Assembly (NCBI GenBank): GCA_025869365.1
Contig: JAOZVV010000046.1
Location: 3,176 to 67,175 of the forward strand
Length of the DNA stretch: 64,000 nucleotides
Source: Pseudonocardia sp.
Lineage (GTDB): Bacteria; Actinomycetota; Actinomycetes; Mycobacteriales; Pseudonocardiaceae
Direction of reading: 5' to 3'
Position numbers and translations under genes: made by a program. Shown here one piece after another: positions 54,687 to 64,000 of this stretch. Each line of letters opens with the position of its first letter. Position 1 is the stretch's first letter. The notes under the pieces are model-generated. The model ran no database searches. It saw nothing but the letters and a program-made list of their open reading frames with translations, and was not told the origin of the DNA.

Positions 54687-54991
54687 TGAAGCGCCTGTTC
54701 TGGCTGGGTGTCGGTGCCGCCGCGGGCGTCTACGTCTCCCGCCGGGTCACCGAGACCAAGCAGCGGCTCACCCCGCAGAGCCTCGGCGCGGACCTCGCGG
54801 ACGGGCTCCGTGAGCTCGGCGCCGGTCTCGGTGCGTTCGGTGCCGAGGTGCGCGCCGGGATGACCGCGCGCGAGCAGGAGCTGACGGACCTGGTGGAGCG
54901 CCGCACCGGCGCCGTGCTCCCCACCTACTCCGAGGCCGTCTCGGACGTCCCTGCGAACTCCGACGCGCGAGCGCGCCGGGCAGGAGCCTGA
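54686..54991 (+). CDS. DUF6167-like small protein
   Basis: 101 residues. It opens with KRLFWLGVGAAAGVYVSRRVTE, a short hydrophobic segment with a basic edge, then a mostly helical stretch (DLADGLRELGAGLGAFGAEVRAGMTAREQELTDLVE). It matches the small family that usually accompanies DUF948. The GTG overlaps the DUF948 TAG by one base, so both are coupled. A role in envelope or division has been suggested for neither with certainty. Confidence 0.8.
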   Translation: MKRLFWLGVGAAAGVYVSRRVTETKQRLTPQSLGADLADGLRELGAGLGAFGAEVRAGMTAREQELTDLVERRTGAVLPTYSEAVSDVPANSDARARRAGA

Positions 54992-55046
54992 CCGGCGTCC
55001 TGCCCGCCCCCGCGCCCTCTTCTCCTGATCCGAAAGAGATCATCCC

Positions 55047-57710
55047 GTGCAGACCCATGAGATCGTCCGCCGTTTCACCGAGCACTTCGTCGCGGCGGGC
55101 CACACCCGTGTGCCCAGCGCGTCGCTGATCCTCGACGACCCGAACCTGTTGTTCGTCAACGCGGGCATGGTGCAGTTCAAGCCCTACTTCCTGGGTGACG
55201 TCCCGGCGCCGTACCCGCGCGCCACGTCGATCCAGAAGTGCGTGCGCACGGGGGACATCGACGAGGTCGGCCGCACCACCCGGCACAACACCTTCTTCCA
55301 GATGGCCGGGAACTTCTCCTTCGGGGACTACTTCAAGGCCGGCGCGATCGAGCACGCCTGGAACCTCGTCACCGGGGACCTCGCGTCCGGCGGCTTCGGC
55401 TTCGACCCCGACCGCATCTGGGTCACCGTCTACGAGACGGACGACGAGGCGATCGCCCTCTGGAAGTCCATCGCCGGGCTGCCCGACGAGCGGATCCAGC
55501 GTCGCGACGGCAAGGACAACTACTGGGACATGGGCGTTCCCGGTCCCGGAGGGCCCTGTTCGGAGATCTACTACGACCGCGGCCCCGAGTTCGGCAAGGA
55601 CGGCGGTCCCGTCGTCGACGAGGACCGCTACCTCGAGATCTGGAACCTCGTCTTCATGCAGGACGAGCGCGGCGAGCTCTCGCCGAAGGTCGGCCACCCG
55701 CCGATCGGCACGCTGCCGTCGAAGAACATCGACACGGGGATGGGCGTCGAGCGCGTCGCGTACCTGCTGCAGGGCGTCGCGAACGTCTACGAGACGGACC
55801 TGGTCCGCCCGGTGATCTCCCGCGCGGAGGCGTTCTCCGGCAAGCGCTACGGCGCGGACCAGGAGGACGACACGAGGTTCCGGGTGATCGCGGACCACGC
55901 CCGTTCCGGCGTGATGATCATCGGTGACGGGGTGACGCCGTCGAACGAGGGCCGCGGGTACGTCCTGCGCCGGCTGCTGCGCCGCATCGTCCGCTCCGCG
56001 CGCCTGCTCGGCGTGCAGGAGCCGGTGCTGCGCGCGTTCGCCGAGGTCGTTCGGGACGAGATGGCTCCCACCTACCCCGAGCTGCAGACGGACTTCGAGC
56101 GCATCTCCGCGGTCGTCGAGGCGGAGGAGGAGGCGTTCCTCTCCACGCTCACCGCCGGCTCGCGGATCTTCGACACGGCCGTCGCCGCCACGAAGAAGGC
56201 GGGCGCGCTCGTCCTCCCCGGGGACCAGGCGTTCCAGCTCCACGACACCTACGGCTTCCCGATCGACCTCACGCTGGAGATGGCCGCCGAGCAGGGCCTC
56301 GAGGTGGACCAGGACCGGTTCACCGCGCTCATGCAGGAGCAGCGGACCCGCGCGAAGGCGGACGCCGCCGGCCGCAAGATCGGGTTCGTGGACGCGTCGG
56401 TGTACCGCGCGGTGCTGGACACCCACGGTTCGACGAGCTTCCTCGGCTACACCGAGCTGGCCGCCGAGGGCACCGTCGTCGGGCTGCTGAAGGACGGGCA
56501 GCCCGTCCCGGCCGCGGCCGAGGGCTCGGCGGTGGAGATCGTGCTGGACCGCACGCCGTTCTACGCCGAGGCCGGCGGCCAGCAGGCGGACAGCGGTGAG
56601 CTGCGGTCGGACTCGTTCACCGTGCGCGTCGACGACGTGCAGTCGCCCGTCGCGGGCCTGCGGGTGCACCGCGGTGTCGTCACGGCCGGCACCGTCACCG
56701 TCGACTCGCCGGTGGTCGCCGAGGTCGACGTGGCCCGCCGCGCCGCGATCTCCCGCGCCCACACCGGCACGCACCTCGTGCACGCCGGGGTCCGCGGGGC
56801 GCTCGGCACCTCCGCCGCGCAGGCCGGTTCGCTCAACGCGCCCGGACGGCTGCGGTTCGACTTCACCTCGCCGTCCGGGGCCGTCTCGCCCACGGCGCTG
56901 GCGGAGATCGAGTCCGAGGTCAACACGGTGCTCCAGCAGAACCGGGAGATCGAGACCTACGAGACGTCGATGGACGAGGCGCGCCGGCTCGGCGCGATGA
57001 TGCTCTTCGGCGAGAAGTACGGGGACCGCGTCCGCGTCGTGGACATGGGGGACTACTCCCGTGAGCTCTGCGGTGGCACGCACGTCGGCCGGACCGGCGA
57101 GATCGGCCTGGTCAAGGTGCTCTCCGAGGGCTCCATCGGCTCCGGGGTACGGCGGGTCGAGGCACTCGTCGGGCTCGACGCGTTCGACTACATGTCCAAG
57201 GAGCACCTGCTCGTCAGCCAGCTCGCCGAGCAGCTCAAGGCCCGTCCGGAGGACCTCCCGGAGCGGGTGAACGGGCTGGTCGAGAAGCTCCGCGACGCCG
57301 AGCGGGAGATCGAGAAGCACCGCGCCGAGGCCGTGCTGTCCTCCGCGGGGAACCTCGCGGACGCCGCCGAGGACCTGGACGGCACCGCGCTCGTCGCCGT
57401 CGCGGCCCCGGCCGGCCTGGGCGGGAACGACCTGCGCTCGCTCGCCGCGGACGTCCGCGGCAAGCTCGGCACCAAGGCGGGCGTGGTCGCGCTGTTCTCG
57501 GCGGACGACGCGGGCAAGGTCGCGTTCGTCGTCGCCACCACGGCCGCGGCCCGGGACAAGGGCCTGGCCGCGGGCAAGCTCATCCCCACGTTCGCGGCGG
57601 CCGTCGGGGGGCGGGGCGGTGGCAAGCCGGACCTGGCCCAGGGCGGCGGCACGGAGCCCGCAGGCATTCCTGCGGCGATCCAGGCCCTCCGCGAGGCGCT
57701 CCGCGCGTGA
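55047..57710 (+). CDS. alaS: alanyl-tRNA synthetase
   Basis: 887 residues. The class II catalytic domain has [15 protein letters not shown] and [13 protein letters not shown]. The editing domain has HTGTHLVH and [10 protein letters not shown], the zinc/editing residues, and a C-terminal DHHA1-like domain ([20 protein letters not shown] ... [15 protein letters not shown]) is complete. It charges tRNA-Ala and clears mischarged Ser/Gly. The GTG start lies 56 nt after the small membrane gene. A stem-loop and ruvX follow. Confidence 0.96.
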   Translation: MQTHEIVRRFTEHFVAAGHTRVPSASLILDDPNLLFVNAGMVQFKPYFLGDVPAPYPRATSIQKCVRTGDIDEVGRTTRHNTFFQMAGNFSFGDYFKAGAIEHAWNLVTGDLASGGFGFDPDRIWVTVYETDDEAIALWKSIAGLPDERIQRRDGKDNYWDMGVPGPGGPCSEIYYDRGPEFGKDGGPVVDEDRYLEIWNLVFMQDERGELSPKVGHPPIGTLPSKNIDTGMGVERVAYLLQGVANVYETDLVRPVISRAEAFSGKRYGADQEDDTRFRVIADHARSGVMIIGDGVTPSNEGRGYVLRRLLRRIVRSARLLGVQEPVLRAFAEVVRDEMAPTYPELQTDFERISAVVEAEEEAFLSTLTAGSRIFDTAVAATKKAGALVLPGDQAFQLHDTYGFPIDLTLEMAAEQGLEVDQDRFTALMQEQRTRAKADAAGRKIGFVDASVYRAVLDTHGSTSFLGYTELAAEGTVVGLLKDGQPVPAAAEGSAVEIVLDRTPFYAEAGGQQADSGELRSDSFTVRVDDVQSPVAGLRVHRGVVTAGTVTVDSPVVAEVDVARRAAISRAHTGTHLVHAGVRGALGTSAAQAGSLNAPGRLRFDFTSPSGAVSPTALAEIESEVNTVLQQNREIETYETSMDEARRLGAMMLFGEKYGDRVRVVDMGDYSRELCGGTHVGRTGEIGLVKVLSEGSIGSGVRRVEALVGLDAFDYMSKEHLLVSQLAEQLKARPEDLPERVNGLVEKLRDAEREIEKHRAEAVLSSAGNLADAAEDLDGTALVAVAAPAGLGGNDLRSLAADVRGKLGTKAGVVALFSADDAGKVAFVVATTAAARDKGLAAGKLIPTFAAAVGGRGGGKPDLAQGGGTEPAGIPAAIQALREALRA

Positions 57711-57725
57711 GGTCGTCCGCCGCTC

Positions 57726-57764
57726 GAGTGGCTCAAGCGTCGCTCACCGCCGCTCGAGCCACTC
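57726..57764 (+). other. stem-loop between alaS and ruvX
   Basis: GAGTGGCTC (57726-57734) pairs with GAGCCACTC (57756-57764). The sequence also contains a direct repeat (CGCTCGAG at 57721 and 57751; GCGTCGC after each). It ends 10 nt before the ruvX GTG and could weaken translation of ruvX or attenuate read-through. Confidence 0.55.
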
Positions 57765-57774
57765 ACGCGTCGCC

Positions 57775-58209
57775 GTGAGCCTCTCGCGGGGCCGCCGGCT
57801 CGGTGTCGATGTCGGTGCGGTGCGGGTCGGCGTCGCCCTCTGTGACCCGGACGGAATCATCGCCACCCCGCTGGTCACCCTCGCCCGAGACGTCGCCGGC
57901 GGTGCGGACCTGAGGGCCCTGGCCTCGCTGGTCGCCGAGCACGAGGCCGTCGAGGTCGTCGTCGGGCTGCCGCGCACGCTGGCCGGCCGCGAGGGGCCGG
58001 CGGCGCAGCTCGCGCTGGAGTTCGCCGAGGCGATCCGCGGGGTCGTCGACGTGCCGGTCGTGCTGCACGACGAGCGGTTGACGACCGTCGTCGCCACCCA
58101 GCAGCTCAGGGCCCGCGGGGTGAAGGGCCGCAAGCAGCGAGCCGTCATCGACCAGGCCGCCGCGGTCGGCATCCTGCAGGGCTATCTCGACGGCGCCCGC
58201 AGCCGCTGA
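57775..58209 (+). CDS. ruvX: Holliday junction resolvase-like RuvX (YqgF)
   Basis: 144 residues from the GTG at 57775. The RNase H-like fold has [17 protein letters not shown] with the first Asp, [33 protein letters not shown] with the Glu, and [15 protein letters not shown] with the last Asp. It acts in 16S rRNA processing and possibly recombination. It sits between alaS and mltG, the conserved actinobacterial order. No strong ribosome site is visible; the stem-loop directly upstream may matter. Confidence 0.9.
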   Translation: MSLSRGRRLGVDVGAVRVGVALCDPDGIIATPLVTLARDVAGGADLRALASLVAEHEAVEVVVGLPRTLAGREGPAAQLALEFAEAIRGVVDVPVVLHDERLTTVVATQQLRARGVKGRKQRAVIDQAAAVGILQGYLDGARSR

Positions 58210-58259
58210 CCCGCGTGGCCCCGTCAGGGGTACATGACATCTTCCTCACGTGGGCTGGC

Positions 58260-58265
58260 TACTCT
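58260..58265 (+). promoter_or_regulatory. -10 element for the mltG leader frame
   Basis: TACTCT ends 7 nt before a GTG at 58273, the spacing seen at the leaderless genes of this window. Confidence 0.55.
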
Positions 58266-58272
58266 CGGAGAC

Positions 58273-58398
58273 GTGAACGGTCGTGACGCGTACCCGTTGT
58301 CCCGATCGTGGATGTCCCTGAGGTGCACGTCACCGCGGTGCGTGTCACCGCGGTGCGTGTCACCGCGGTGCGTGTCGCGGCGGTGGACGTCGCGGTGA
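58273..58398 (+). CDS. 41-codon Cys-containing upstream frame overlapping mltG
   Basis: From the GTG at 58273 a frame reads MNGRDAYPLSRSWMSLR and then RCTSPRCVSPRCVSPRCVS, with Cys at residues 18, 23, 28 and 33, ending in TGA at 58396-58398. The stop overlaps an in-frame mltG GTG at 58395 (GTGA). The PRCVS units come from a 15-bp tandem repeat. This is the layout of a leaderless, Cys-rich regulatory uORF coupled to the gene behind it. The alternative is that the repeat belongs to a longer mltG frame starting at 58308 (VDVPEVHVTAVRV). Confidence 0.45.
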   Translation: MNGRDAYPLSRSWMSLRCTSPRCVSPRCVSPRCVSRRWTSR

Positions 58399-59594
58399 CG
58401 GACGGTTCGGGGCTGCGCACCACCCGCCGTGAGGAGCTCTCGGCCCGCCGGGCCGAGCTGCGTGCGCGTGCCCGCCGCCGTCGTCGTCGGGGGATGTTCA
58501 TCCTGCTGGCGATCCTGGTCCTGCTGGGCGCGGTGTTCGGCGGCGGTGCCTACTTCCTCGGGTCCTACTTCTTCACCGACGACTTCGACGGGCCGGGTGA
58601 GGGCGACGCCGTCGTCCGCGTGCTGGACGGGGACTCCACCCGGCAGATCGCGACGATGCTGGCCCGGCGGGGGGTCGTCGCGAGCCCGGAGGCCTTCACC
58701 GAGGCCGCCGCGGAGAACGACCGGATCCGCTCGGTCCAGCCCGGCTACTACCAGGTGAAGCTCAAGATGTCCGGCGAGGAGGCCGTCGGTGCGATCCTCG
58801 ATCCCGCGTCCCGGGTCGGCCGTCTGGAGGTCCGCGGCGGCGTCCAGCTGGACGACACCCGCTCACCGGACGGCACCGTCACCCCGGGCGTCATCAGCCT
58901 GATCTCCTCGGCCACCTGCGCACAGCTCGACGGGGCCCGGCGCTGCGTGAGCACCGAGGACCTGCGCACCACGATGGCGACGGCCGACCCGGCGTCCCTC
59001 GGGGTGCCGCAGTGGGCGGCGGAGGACGTGGGCCGCGCGGAGCCGAACCGCCGCTTCGAGGGCCTGATCACCCCCGGTCTCTACGACGTCGCCCCCGGGA
59101 CACCCGCGGCCGAGGTCTGGAAGTCCGTGCTGGGGGTCTCGGTCGCCCGGCTGGCGGCGAACGGCCTGGGCGGGGACGAGAACCGCAACGGCCTGACGTC
59201 CTACCAGCTGCTCGTGCTCTCCTCGCTGGCCGAGAAGGAGGGCATCACCCCGGACATGCCCAAGGTGACCCGCGCGATCGTCAACCGGCTCGCGGGGGAC
59301 CGGCGCCTGGAGCTCGACTCCACGGTCAACTACCCGCTGGATCTGCAGGCGCTGCGCACCACTGCCGAGGCGCGCGGCACGGCGGGCCCGTACAACAGCT
59401 ACCAGAACACCGGCCTGCCGCCGACGCCGATCGCCGCGCCCGGCAAGGCCGCCATCGCCGCCGCGCTCGATCCCGAGTCGGGCCCGTGGGAGTACTTCGT
59501 GCGCTGCCAGAAGGACGGCACGTCCTGCTTCGCGACGACGCTGCCGGAGCACCAGGAGAACGTGCGGAAGGCGATCGCGAACGGGGCCTTCTGA
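58395..59594 (+). CDS. mltG: endolytic murein transglycosylase MltG
   Basis: 399 residues from the GTG at 58395; a GTG at 58308 would add 29 residues of TAVRV repeats. A basic N-terminus ([10 protein letters not shown]) and one helix (MFILLAILVLLGAVFGGGAYFLG) are followed by the extracytoplasmic YceG domain. It includes RRFEGLITPGLYDVAPGT, the catalytic region LSSLAEKEGI with the Glu, DSTVNYPL, and PYNSYQNTGLPPTPIAAPG. It cuts nascent glycan strands and limits their length. aroE, which normally follows, is not present; a minus-strand methyltransferase-fold gene lies 7 nt beyond. Confidence 0.92.
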   Translation: MTDGSGLRTTRREELSARRAELRARARRRRRRGMFILLAILVLLGAVFGGGAYFLGSYFFTDDFDGPGEGDAVVRVLDGDSTRQIATMLARRGVVASPEAFTEAAAENDRIRSVQPGYYQVKLKMSGEEAVGAILDPASRVGRLEVRGGVQLDDTRSPDGTVTPGVISLISSATCAQLDGARRCVSTEDLRTTMATADPASLGVPQWAAEDVGRAEPNRRFEGLITPGLYDVAPGTPAAEVWKSVLGVSVARLAANGLGGDENRNGLTSYQLLVLSSLAEKEGITPDMPKVTRAIVNRLAGDRRLELDSTVNYPLDLQALRTTAEARGTAGPYNSYQNTGLPPTPIAAPGKAAIAAALDPESGPWEYFVRCQKDGTSCFATTLPEHQENVRKAIANGAF

Positions 59595-59601
59595 GCCCTG
59601 C

Positions 59602-60474
59602 TCAGCGCCCGAAGAACCCCGCCGGCGGATCGGGGGAGGGGGTGGCGGTCCGGTCCGTGCGCGGCGCCGCCCTCCCGGCGAACCGGCGGGTCCCGGCGTC
59701 GCCGAGGACGGTGGCGCGGAACGGGTCGCCCGCGGCCCTGCGGGTCAGCTCGGCGACGGGGAGCGGCTGGTCCGAGGCGACCAGCACGAGGTTGCCGAAG
59801 CGCCGGCCGGTGAACAGGTCGGGCACCGCCATCAGGGCGAGCTCGGCGAAGACCGCCGCGGCCGTCGCGACCTGGCTGCGGGCGAAGTCGAGCCCGCCTC
59901 CGTCGGCCACGTTCGCCACGTAGGTCCCGCCGGGGGCCAGGACGCGGTGGACGTCGCGGACGAACTCGATCGACGTCAGGTGCGCCGGGGTCCGGGCCCC
60001 GGCGAACACGTCGAGCACGAGGAGGTCGGCCTGACCTGCGCCGATGCCGGTGAGCCGGGCCCGCGCGTCGCCGCTGTGCACCTCGATCCCGGGGTCGTCG
60101 ACGGGCAGCCGGGTGCGGACGAGCTCGATCAGCGCCCGGTCCAGGTCGACGACCCGCTGCGTCGAGCCGGGCCGGGTCGCCGCGACGTAGCGGGGCAGCG
60201 TCCAGGCGCCGCCGCCCAGGTGCACCGCGCTGACGGGCAGGTACGGGTCCGCCATCGTGTCCACGACGTGCGCCATCCGCCGGACGTACTCGAACTCCAG
60301 GTGCAGCGGGTCGTCGAGGTCCACGTGGGACTGCGCGGTGCCGTCGAGCAGGAGCGTCCAGGCCTGGGACCGGTCCGGGTCCCCGACCAGCTCGGCGAGG
60401 CCGTGGTCGACCTCGGCGCGGATCACCGCGGAGGCGGTCCGCTCGGGGCGCGAGGACGAGGACACCTCCGCCAT
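59602..60474 (-). CDS. spermidine-synthase-fold protein
   Basis: 290 residues. The fold is seen in VSAVHLGGGAWTLPRYVAATRPGSTQRVVDLDRALIELVR (nucleotide-binding start and acidic end of strand 2), ARARLTGIGAGQADLLVLDVFAGARTPAHLTSIEFVRDVHRVLAPGG. It belongs to the spermidine-synthase-like group; the aminopropyl-transfer residues are not clear and no speD is present, so polyamine synthesis is not assured. It could be a plain methyltransferase. It converges on mltG (7-nt gap) and occupies the place where aroE is usually found. Confidence 0.75.
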   Translation of the reverse strand: MAEVSSSSRPERTASAVIRAEVDHGLAELVGDPDRSQAWTLLLDGTAQSHVDLDDPLHLEFEYVRRMAHVVDTMADPYLPVSAVHLGGGAWTLPRYVAATRPGSTQRVVDLDRALIELVRTRLPVDDPGIEVHSGDARARLTGIGAGQADLLVLDVFAGARTPAHLTSIEFVRDVHRVLAPGGTYVANVADGGGLDFARSQVATAAAVFAELALMAVPDLFTGRRFGNLVLVASDQPLPVAELTRRAAGDPFRATVLGDAGTRRFAGRAAPRTDRTATPSPDPPAGFFGR

Positions 60475-60607
60475 CCTGCCCGCTGCGCCCTACCACGGGG
60501 GACCGACTGCGTCACGCGCTCGCGGCTCGCGACGCCCGAGTTGTCCCCACCGCCCCGCACGTGTCCACAGCCGGGGCGATCGTCGGTCCGTCCGCCCGCC
60601 GCGGGCC

Positions 60608-60613
60608 CAGGAT
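60608..60613 (+). promoter_or_regulatory. weak -10 for a leaderless prepilin peptidase gene
   Basis: CAGGAT ends 6 nt before the ATG at 60620. The first base departs from TAnnnT. Confidence 0.4.
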
Positions 60614-60619
60614 CGGGGC

Positions 60620-61297
60620 ATGAACCCCGCAACGACCGTCCTGATCGTGGCCCTCGCGACGGTCGACGGCGCCGTGGCCGGCCGCGGTGCACGGCTGCTG
60701 CTCGGCCGGCTGCGCCGCGGCGCCCGGGTGCCGCCGCCGTGGTGCGAGCTCGCCGTCGCGGCGGTGTGGGGGCTGGGCACCGCCGCGGTCCTGCTCGGTG
60801 GGGCGGACGTGGGGTGGCTGCCGCTCGTGCTCGGGACCGGCTGGCTGCTGGTCGCCTGTGGGGCGGTCGACGTGGTGCACCGCCGGCTGCCGGACGCGCT
60901 CACCGTGCCGGCCGCTCCGGCGGTCCTGCTCCTGCTGGTGCCCCTCGGGCCCGGCACCGTGCTGCGGGCCGCGTGCGGGGCGGCGGTGCTGCTGGGTGCC
61001 CACGCCGCGGTGCACCTGCTCGCGCCGCGGTCCCTCGGGGCCGGGGACGTCAAGCTCGCCGCGCCCGTCGGGGCGGTGCTCGCCGCGGTCTCCTGGCCGG
61101 CGGTGCTGCTCGGCACCGTGCTCGCCGCGCTCACCAGCGCGGCGCTGGCGCTGATCCTGGGGCGGCGGCCGGATCACCGCGGGGTGGATCCTCGCGGCCC
61201 GGACGGTCGCCGGGGAGCCGTGCCGCACGGGCCGTCGATGCTCGGCGCGTCGTGGGCGGTGCTCGCCCTGGCGGCGGGGTCGGCCGGTGCGGGGTGA
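60620..61297 (+). CDS. prepilin peptidase, A24 family (peptidase domain only)
   Basis: 225 residues, nearly all membrane helices. The two catalytic Asp motifs are present: [10 protein letters not shown] after the third helix and LGAGDVKL later. The N-terminal methyltransferase domain of full-length PilD is absent, as in archaeal-type and many actinobacterial enzymes. It would process type IV/Tad pilins, none of which is encoded here. It stands in the usual place between mltG and aroC. Confidence 0.87.
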   Translation: MNPATTVLIVALATVDGAVAGRGARLLLGRLRRGARVPPPWCELAVAAVWGLGTAAVLLGGADVGWLPLVLGTGWLLVACGAVDVVHRRLPDALTVPAAPAVLLLLVPLGPGTVLRAACGAAVLLGAHAAVHLLAPRSLGAGDVKLAAPVGAVLAAVSWPAVLLGTVLAALTSAALALILGRRPDHRGVDPRGPDGRRGAVPHGPSMLGASWAVLALAAGSAGAG

Positions 61298-61313
61298 GGA
61301 TGGCGTGGGGTGC

Positions 61314-61319
61314 GAGAAT
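61314..61319 (+). promoter_or_regulatory. weak -10 for a leaderless aroC transcript
   Basis: GAGAAT ends 6 nt before the GTG at 61326. Confidence 0.4.
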
Positions 61320-61325
61320 CGGGAC

Positions 61326-62513
61326 GTGCTGCGTTGGATCACCGCCGGGGAGTCCCACGGCCCTGCGCTGGTCGCCGTGCTCGAGGGCATGGTCGCCGGT
61401 GTCGAGGTCACCACCAAGGAGCTGCAGGCCGAGCTGGCCCGCCGCAAGCTCGGCCACGGCCGCAGCCCGCGGATGGCGTTCGAGGCGGACGAGCTCGAGG
61501 TGATCGGCGGGATCCGGCACGGCGTCACCCAGGGCGGCCCCGTGGCGGTGCGGATCGGCAACACCGAATGGCCCAAGTGGGAGACGGTGATGGCCGCCGA
61601 TCCGGTGGACCCGGAGCTGATCGCCAACCGGGCGCGCAACGCCCCGCTCACCCGGCCCCGGCCGGGTCACGCGGACCTCGCCGGCATGACCAAGTACGGC
61701 TTCGACGACGCCCGGCCCGTCCTGGAACGGGCCAGCGCGCGGGAGACGGCGTCGCGGGTCGTGCTGGGGACGGTCGCCAAGGCGTTCCTGAAGCAGGCGT
61801 TCGGCGTGGACGTCGTGTCCCACGTCGTCGCGATCGGGGCCGTCGACGCCCCGGAGGACCAGCCCGTACCCGGCCCGGACGACCTGGACCGGGTGGACGC
61901 GAGCCCGGTCCGCGCCTTCTCCGAGGAGGCCACCGCGGCGATGATCGCCGAGATCGACGCCGCGCACGACGACGGGGACACCCTCGGCGGCGTCATCGAG
62001 GTGATCGCCTACGGCCTGCCCGTCGGGATCGGCTCCTACGTGCAGGCGGACCGCCGGCTCGACGCCCGGCTCGCCGGCGCCCTGATGGGCGTGCAGGCGA
62101 TGAAGGGCGTCGAGATCGGTGACGGCTTCCGCACCGCGCACCGCCGCGGCAGCGCCGCCCACGACGAGATGATCCCCGGGGACCCGGTGAAGCGGCTGTC
62201 CAACCGGGCAGGGGGCATCGAGGGCGGCATGACCAACGGCGAGCCCGTCCGGGTCCGCGTCGCGATGAAGCCGATCTCCACGGTGCCGCGGGCGCTGCGG
62301 ACGATCGACGTCGCCACGGGCGAGGAGGCCACCGGCATCCACCAGCGCTCGGACGCCTGCGCGGTGCCGCGCGCCGGGGTCGTCGTCGAGTCGATGGTGG
62401 CGCTCGTGCTGGCGGACGCGGCGCTGGAGAAGTTCGGTGGGGACTCGATCGCCGAGACCCGGCGCAACCTGGCGTCCTACCGCGAGAACGCGGGCCCGCT
62501 CCCGCACGCCTGA
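61326..62513 (+). CDS. aroC: chorismate synthase
   Basis: 395 residues from the GTG ([21 protein letters not shown]). The family blocks follow: [47 protein letters not shown], and [15 protein letters not shown] near the end. It converts EPSP to chorismate with reduced FMN. It is followed by aroK after 49 bp and aroB after that, with a separate -10-like element before each, so the cluster may not be a single transcript. Confidence 0.96.
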   Translation: MLRWITAGESHGPALVAVLEGMVAGVEVTTKELQAELARRKLGHGRSPRMAFEADELEVIGGIRHGVTQGGPVAVRIGNTEWPKWETVMAADPVDPELIANRARNAPLTRPRPGHADLAGMTKYGFDDARPVLERASARETASRVVLGTVAKAFLKQAFGVDVVSHVVAIGAVDAPEDQPVPGPDDLDRVDASPVRAFSEEATAAMIAEIDAAHDDGDTLGGVIEVIAYGLPVGIGSYVQADRRLDARLAGALMGVQAMKGVEIGDGFRTAHRRGSAAHDEMIPGDPVKRLSNRAGGIEGGMTNGEPVRVRVAMKPISTVPRALRTIDVATGEEATGIHQRSDACAVPRAGVVVESMVALVLADAALEKFGGDSIAETRRNLASYRENAGPLPHA

Positions 62514-62549
62514 GCAGCCGTCCCCGCCGGACCCGCCCACCTGCCTGAC

Positions 62550-62555
62550 TAGGAT
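62550..62555 (+). promoter_or_regulatory. -10 element for a leaderless aroK transcript
   Basis: TAGGAT ends 7 nt before the ATG at 62563; no ribosome site. Confidence 0.6.
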
Positions 62556-62562
62556 CGCATCG

Positions 62563-63192
62563 ATGAACGCCGAGGTCCGCCCCACGCTCGTGCTCGTCGG
62601 CCCGCCCGGGTCGGGGAAGAGCACGGTCGGCAAGGTCCTGAGCAAGCGCCTCGGCGTCGGGTTCACCGACGTCGACGCCGAGATCGAAGCGCGGATCGGC
62701 AAGACGATCGCGGACATGTTCCTCCAGGACGGCGAGGACGCGTTCCGCGCGCTCGAACGCGAGGTCGTCGCCGAGCTGCTGGCGCGGGACTGCGGCGTGC
62801 TGGCCCTCGGTGGCGGGTCGGTACTGGCCGAGGCCACCCGGGTGAGGCTGCGCGGGCACCGGGTCGTCTCGCTCACCGTCGGGCTCGCGGACGGCCTGCG
62901 GCGCACGGGCATGTCCACCGCGCGCCCGCTGCTCGCCGGGGTCAACCCCCGCGCCACGTTCCGGGCCCTGCTCGACGCCCGCGCCCCGCTCTACCGGGAG
63001 GTCGCGACCGTCGAGGTGGACACGGTGCGGCGCAGCGCGAACCAGGTGGCCGCGGCCGTTCTCGCCGCGTTGGGGGAGGGGCCCGAGGAGCTGCCGGAGG
63101 CCGCGGCGGACGCGGCGGACCCGCACGACCGGCCGACACCGCACGAGGGCTCCCCGCTCCCGGACCCGGTGCTGGGCCGCCCGCAGGGCTGA
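62563..63192 (+). CDS. aroK: shikimate kinase
   Basis: 209 residues. P-loop GPPGSGKST, the shikimate-binding DVDAEIEARIGKTIADMF, ALGGGSV, and the lid Arg region (RPLLAG). A C-terminal extension of about 35 residues, acidic and Pro-rich, follows the kinase core of about 170. It phosphorylates shikimate at O3. The ATG is probably leaderless. Confidence 0.95.
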   Translation: MNAEVRPTLVLVGPPGSGKSTVGKVLSKRLGVGFTDVDAEIEARIGKTIADMFLQDGEDAFRALEREVVAELLARDCGVLALGGGSVLAEATRVRLRGHRVVSLTVGLADGLRRTGMSTARPLLAGVNPRATFRALLDARAPLYREVATVEVDTVRRSANQVAAAVLAALGEGPEELPEAAADAADPHDRPTPHEGSPLPDPVLGRPQG

Positions 63193-63218
63193 CGGATCTC
63201 CCCCGGAGGGCCGCCGGT

Positions 63219-63224
63219 TAGGGT
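63219..63224 (+). promoter_or_regulatory. -10 element for a leaderless aroB transcript
   Basis: TAGGGT ends 7 nt before the ATG at 63232; no ribosome site. Confidence 0.6.
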
Positions 63225-63228
63225 CTGA

Positions 63229-64000
<772 letters not shown>

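Overview
The window is about 64 kb of very GC-rich actinobacterial chromosome. Coding strands have strong G/C third positions, GTG starts are common, and many genes lack a Shine-Dalgarno site but carry a -10 hexamer 6-8 nt before the start codon. From about 13 kb to the right edge the gene order follows the conserved mycobacterial/pseudonocardial core segment: pdxT-yebC, polA, ruvC-ruvA-ruvB, yajC-secD-secF-apt-relA, cyclophilin, MBL hydrolase-hisS, Rv2578c-type radical SAM protein, aspS, rarA, alaS-ruvX-mltG, prepilin peptidase, aroC-aroK-aroB. A Pseudonocardia-like member of the Pseudonocardiaceae is the best guess. No rRNA, tRNA, CRISPR array, prophage or insertion sequence was recognised.

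Layout. 0.1-6 kb (minus strand): an XRE-cupin regulator, an MTHFR-like protein with its Cys-rich MTHFR_C motif at the N-terminus, a cytosine-deaminase-like amidohydrolase and an SsuABC/THI5-type ABC importer look like one uptake-and-catabolism unit. It faces a divergent azlCD amino-acid exporter pair, with GTTC/GAAC inverted repeats between them. 7.1-7.8 kb: two arrays of a 22-bp repeat in opposite orientation around about 325 bp of unique DNA. 7.8-13 kb: a SDR/DUF2867 protein, an EF-G2-type GTPase and an ACT-malic enzyme. 13-28 kb: vitamin B6, DNA repair/replication, Sec and stringent-response core genes. 28-39 kb: cyclophilin, MBL hydrolase, hisS, methyltransferase, YibE/F, gluconokinase, an intein-split radical SAM protein, aspS and a kinase-fold protein. 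39-42 kb: two aminotransferases with an Lrp regulator. 42-46 kb: two membrane proteins, rarA and a secreted S1 protease. 47-51 kb: an arginine-catabolism cluster (arginine deiminase, Lrp regulator, DDAH-like hydrolase, ornithine aminotransferase). 51-55 kb: a secreted DNRLRE protein, a TetR regulator, a SigD/ShbA-type sigma factor and two small envelope proteins. 55-64 kb: alaS-ruvX-mltG and the shikimate genes; aroB runs off the right edge.

The most interesting signals lie between and inside the genes. (1) An intein in the radical SAM gene interrupts the CxxxCxxC cluster motif exactly before its third Cys, under a LexA-type SOS box; a second SOS box precedes ruvAB. (2) relA and mltG are each preceded by a short reading frame with its own leaderless-type start; each ends in GTGA overlapping the start of the main gene. 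(3) A 22-bp GAGTCG repeat family occurs as large arrays and as 22-bp-spaced pairs at three places. (4) At least ten genes show a TAnnnT hexamer 6-8 nt before the start codon. (5) The MTHFR_C/amidohydrolase/ABC unit has no substrate that I can name. Expected neighbours that are absent are pdxS (next to pdxT) and aroE (next to mltG).
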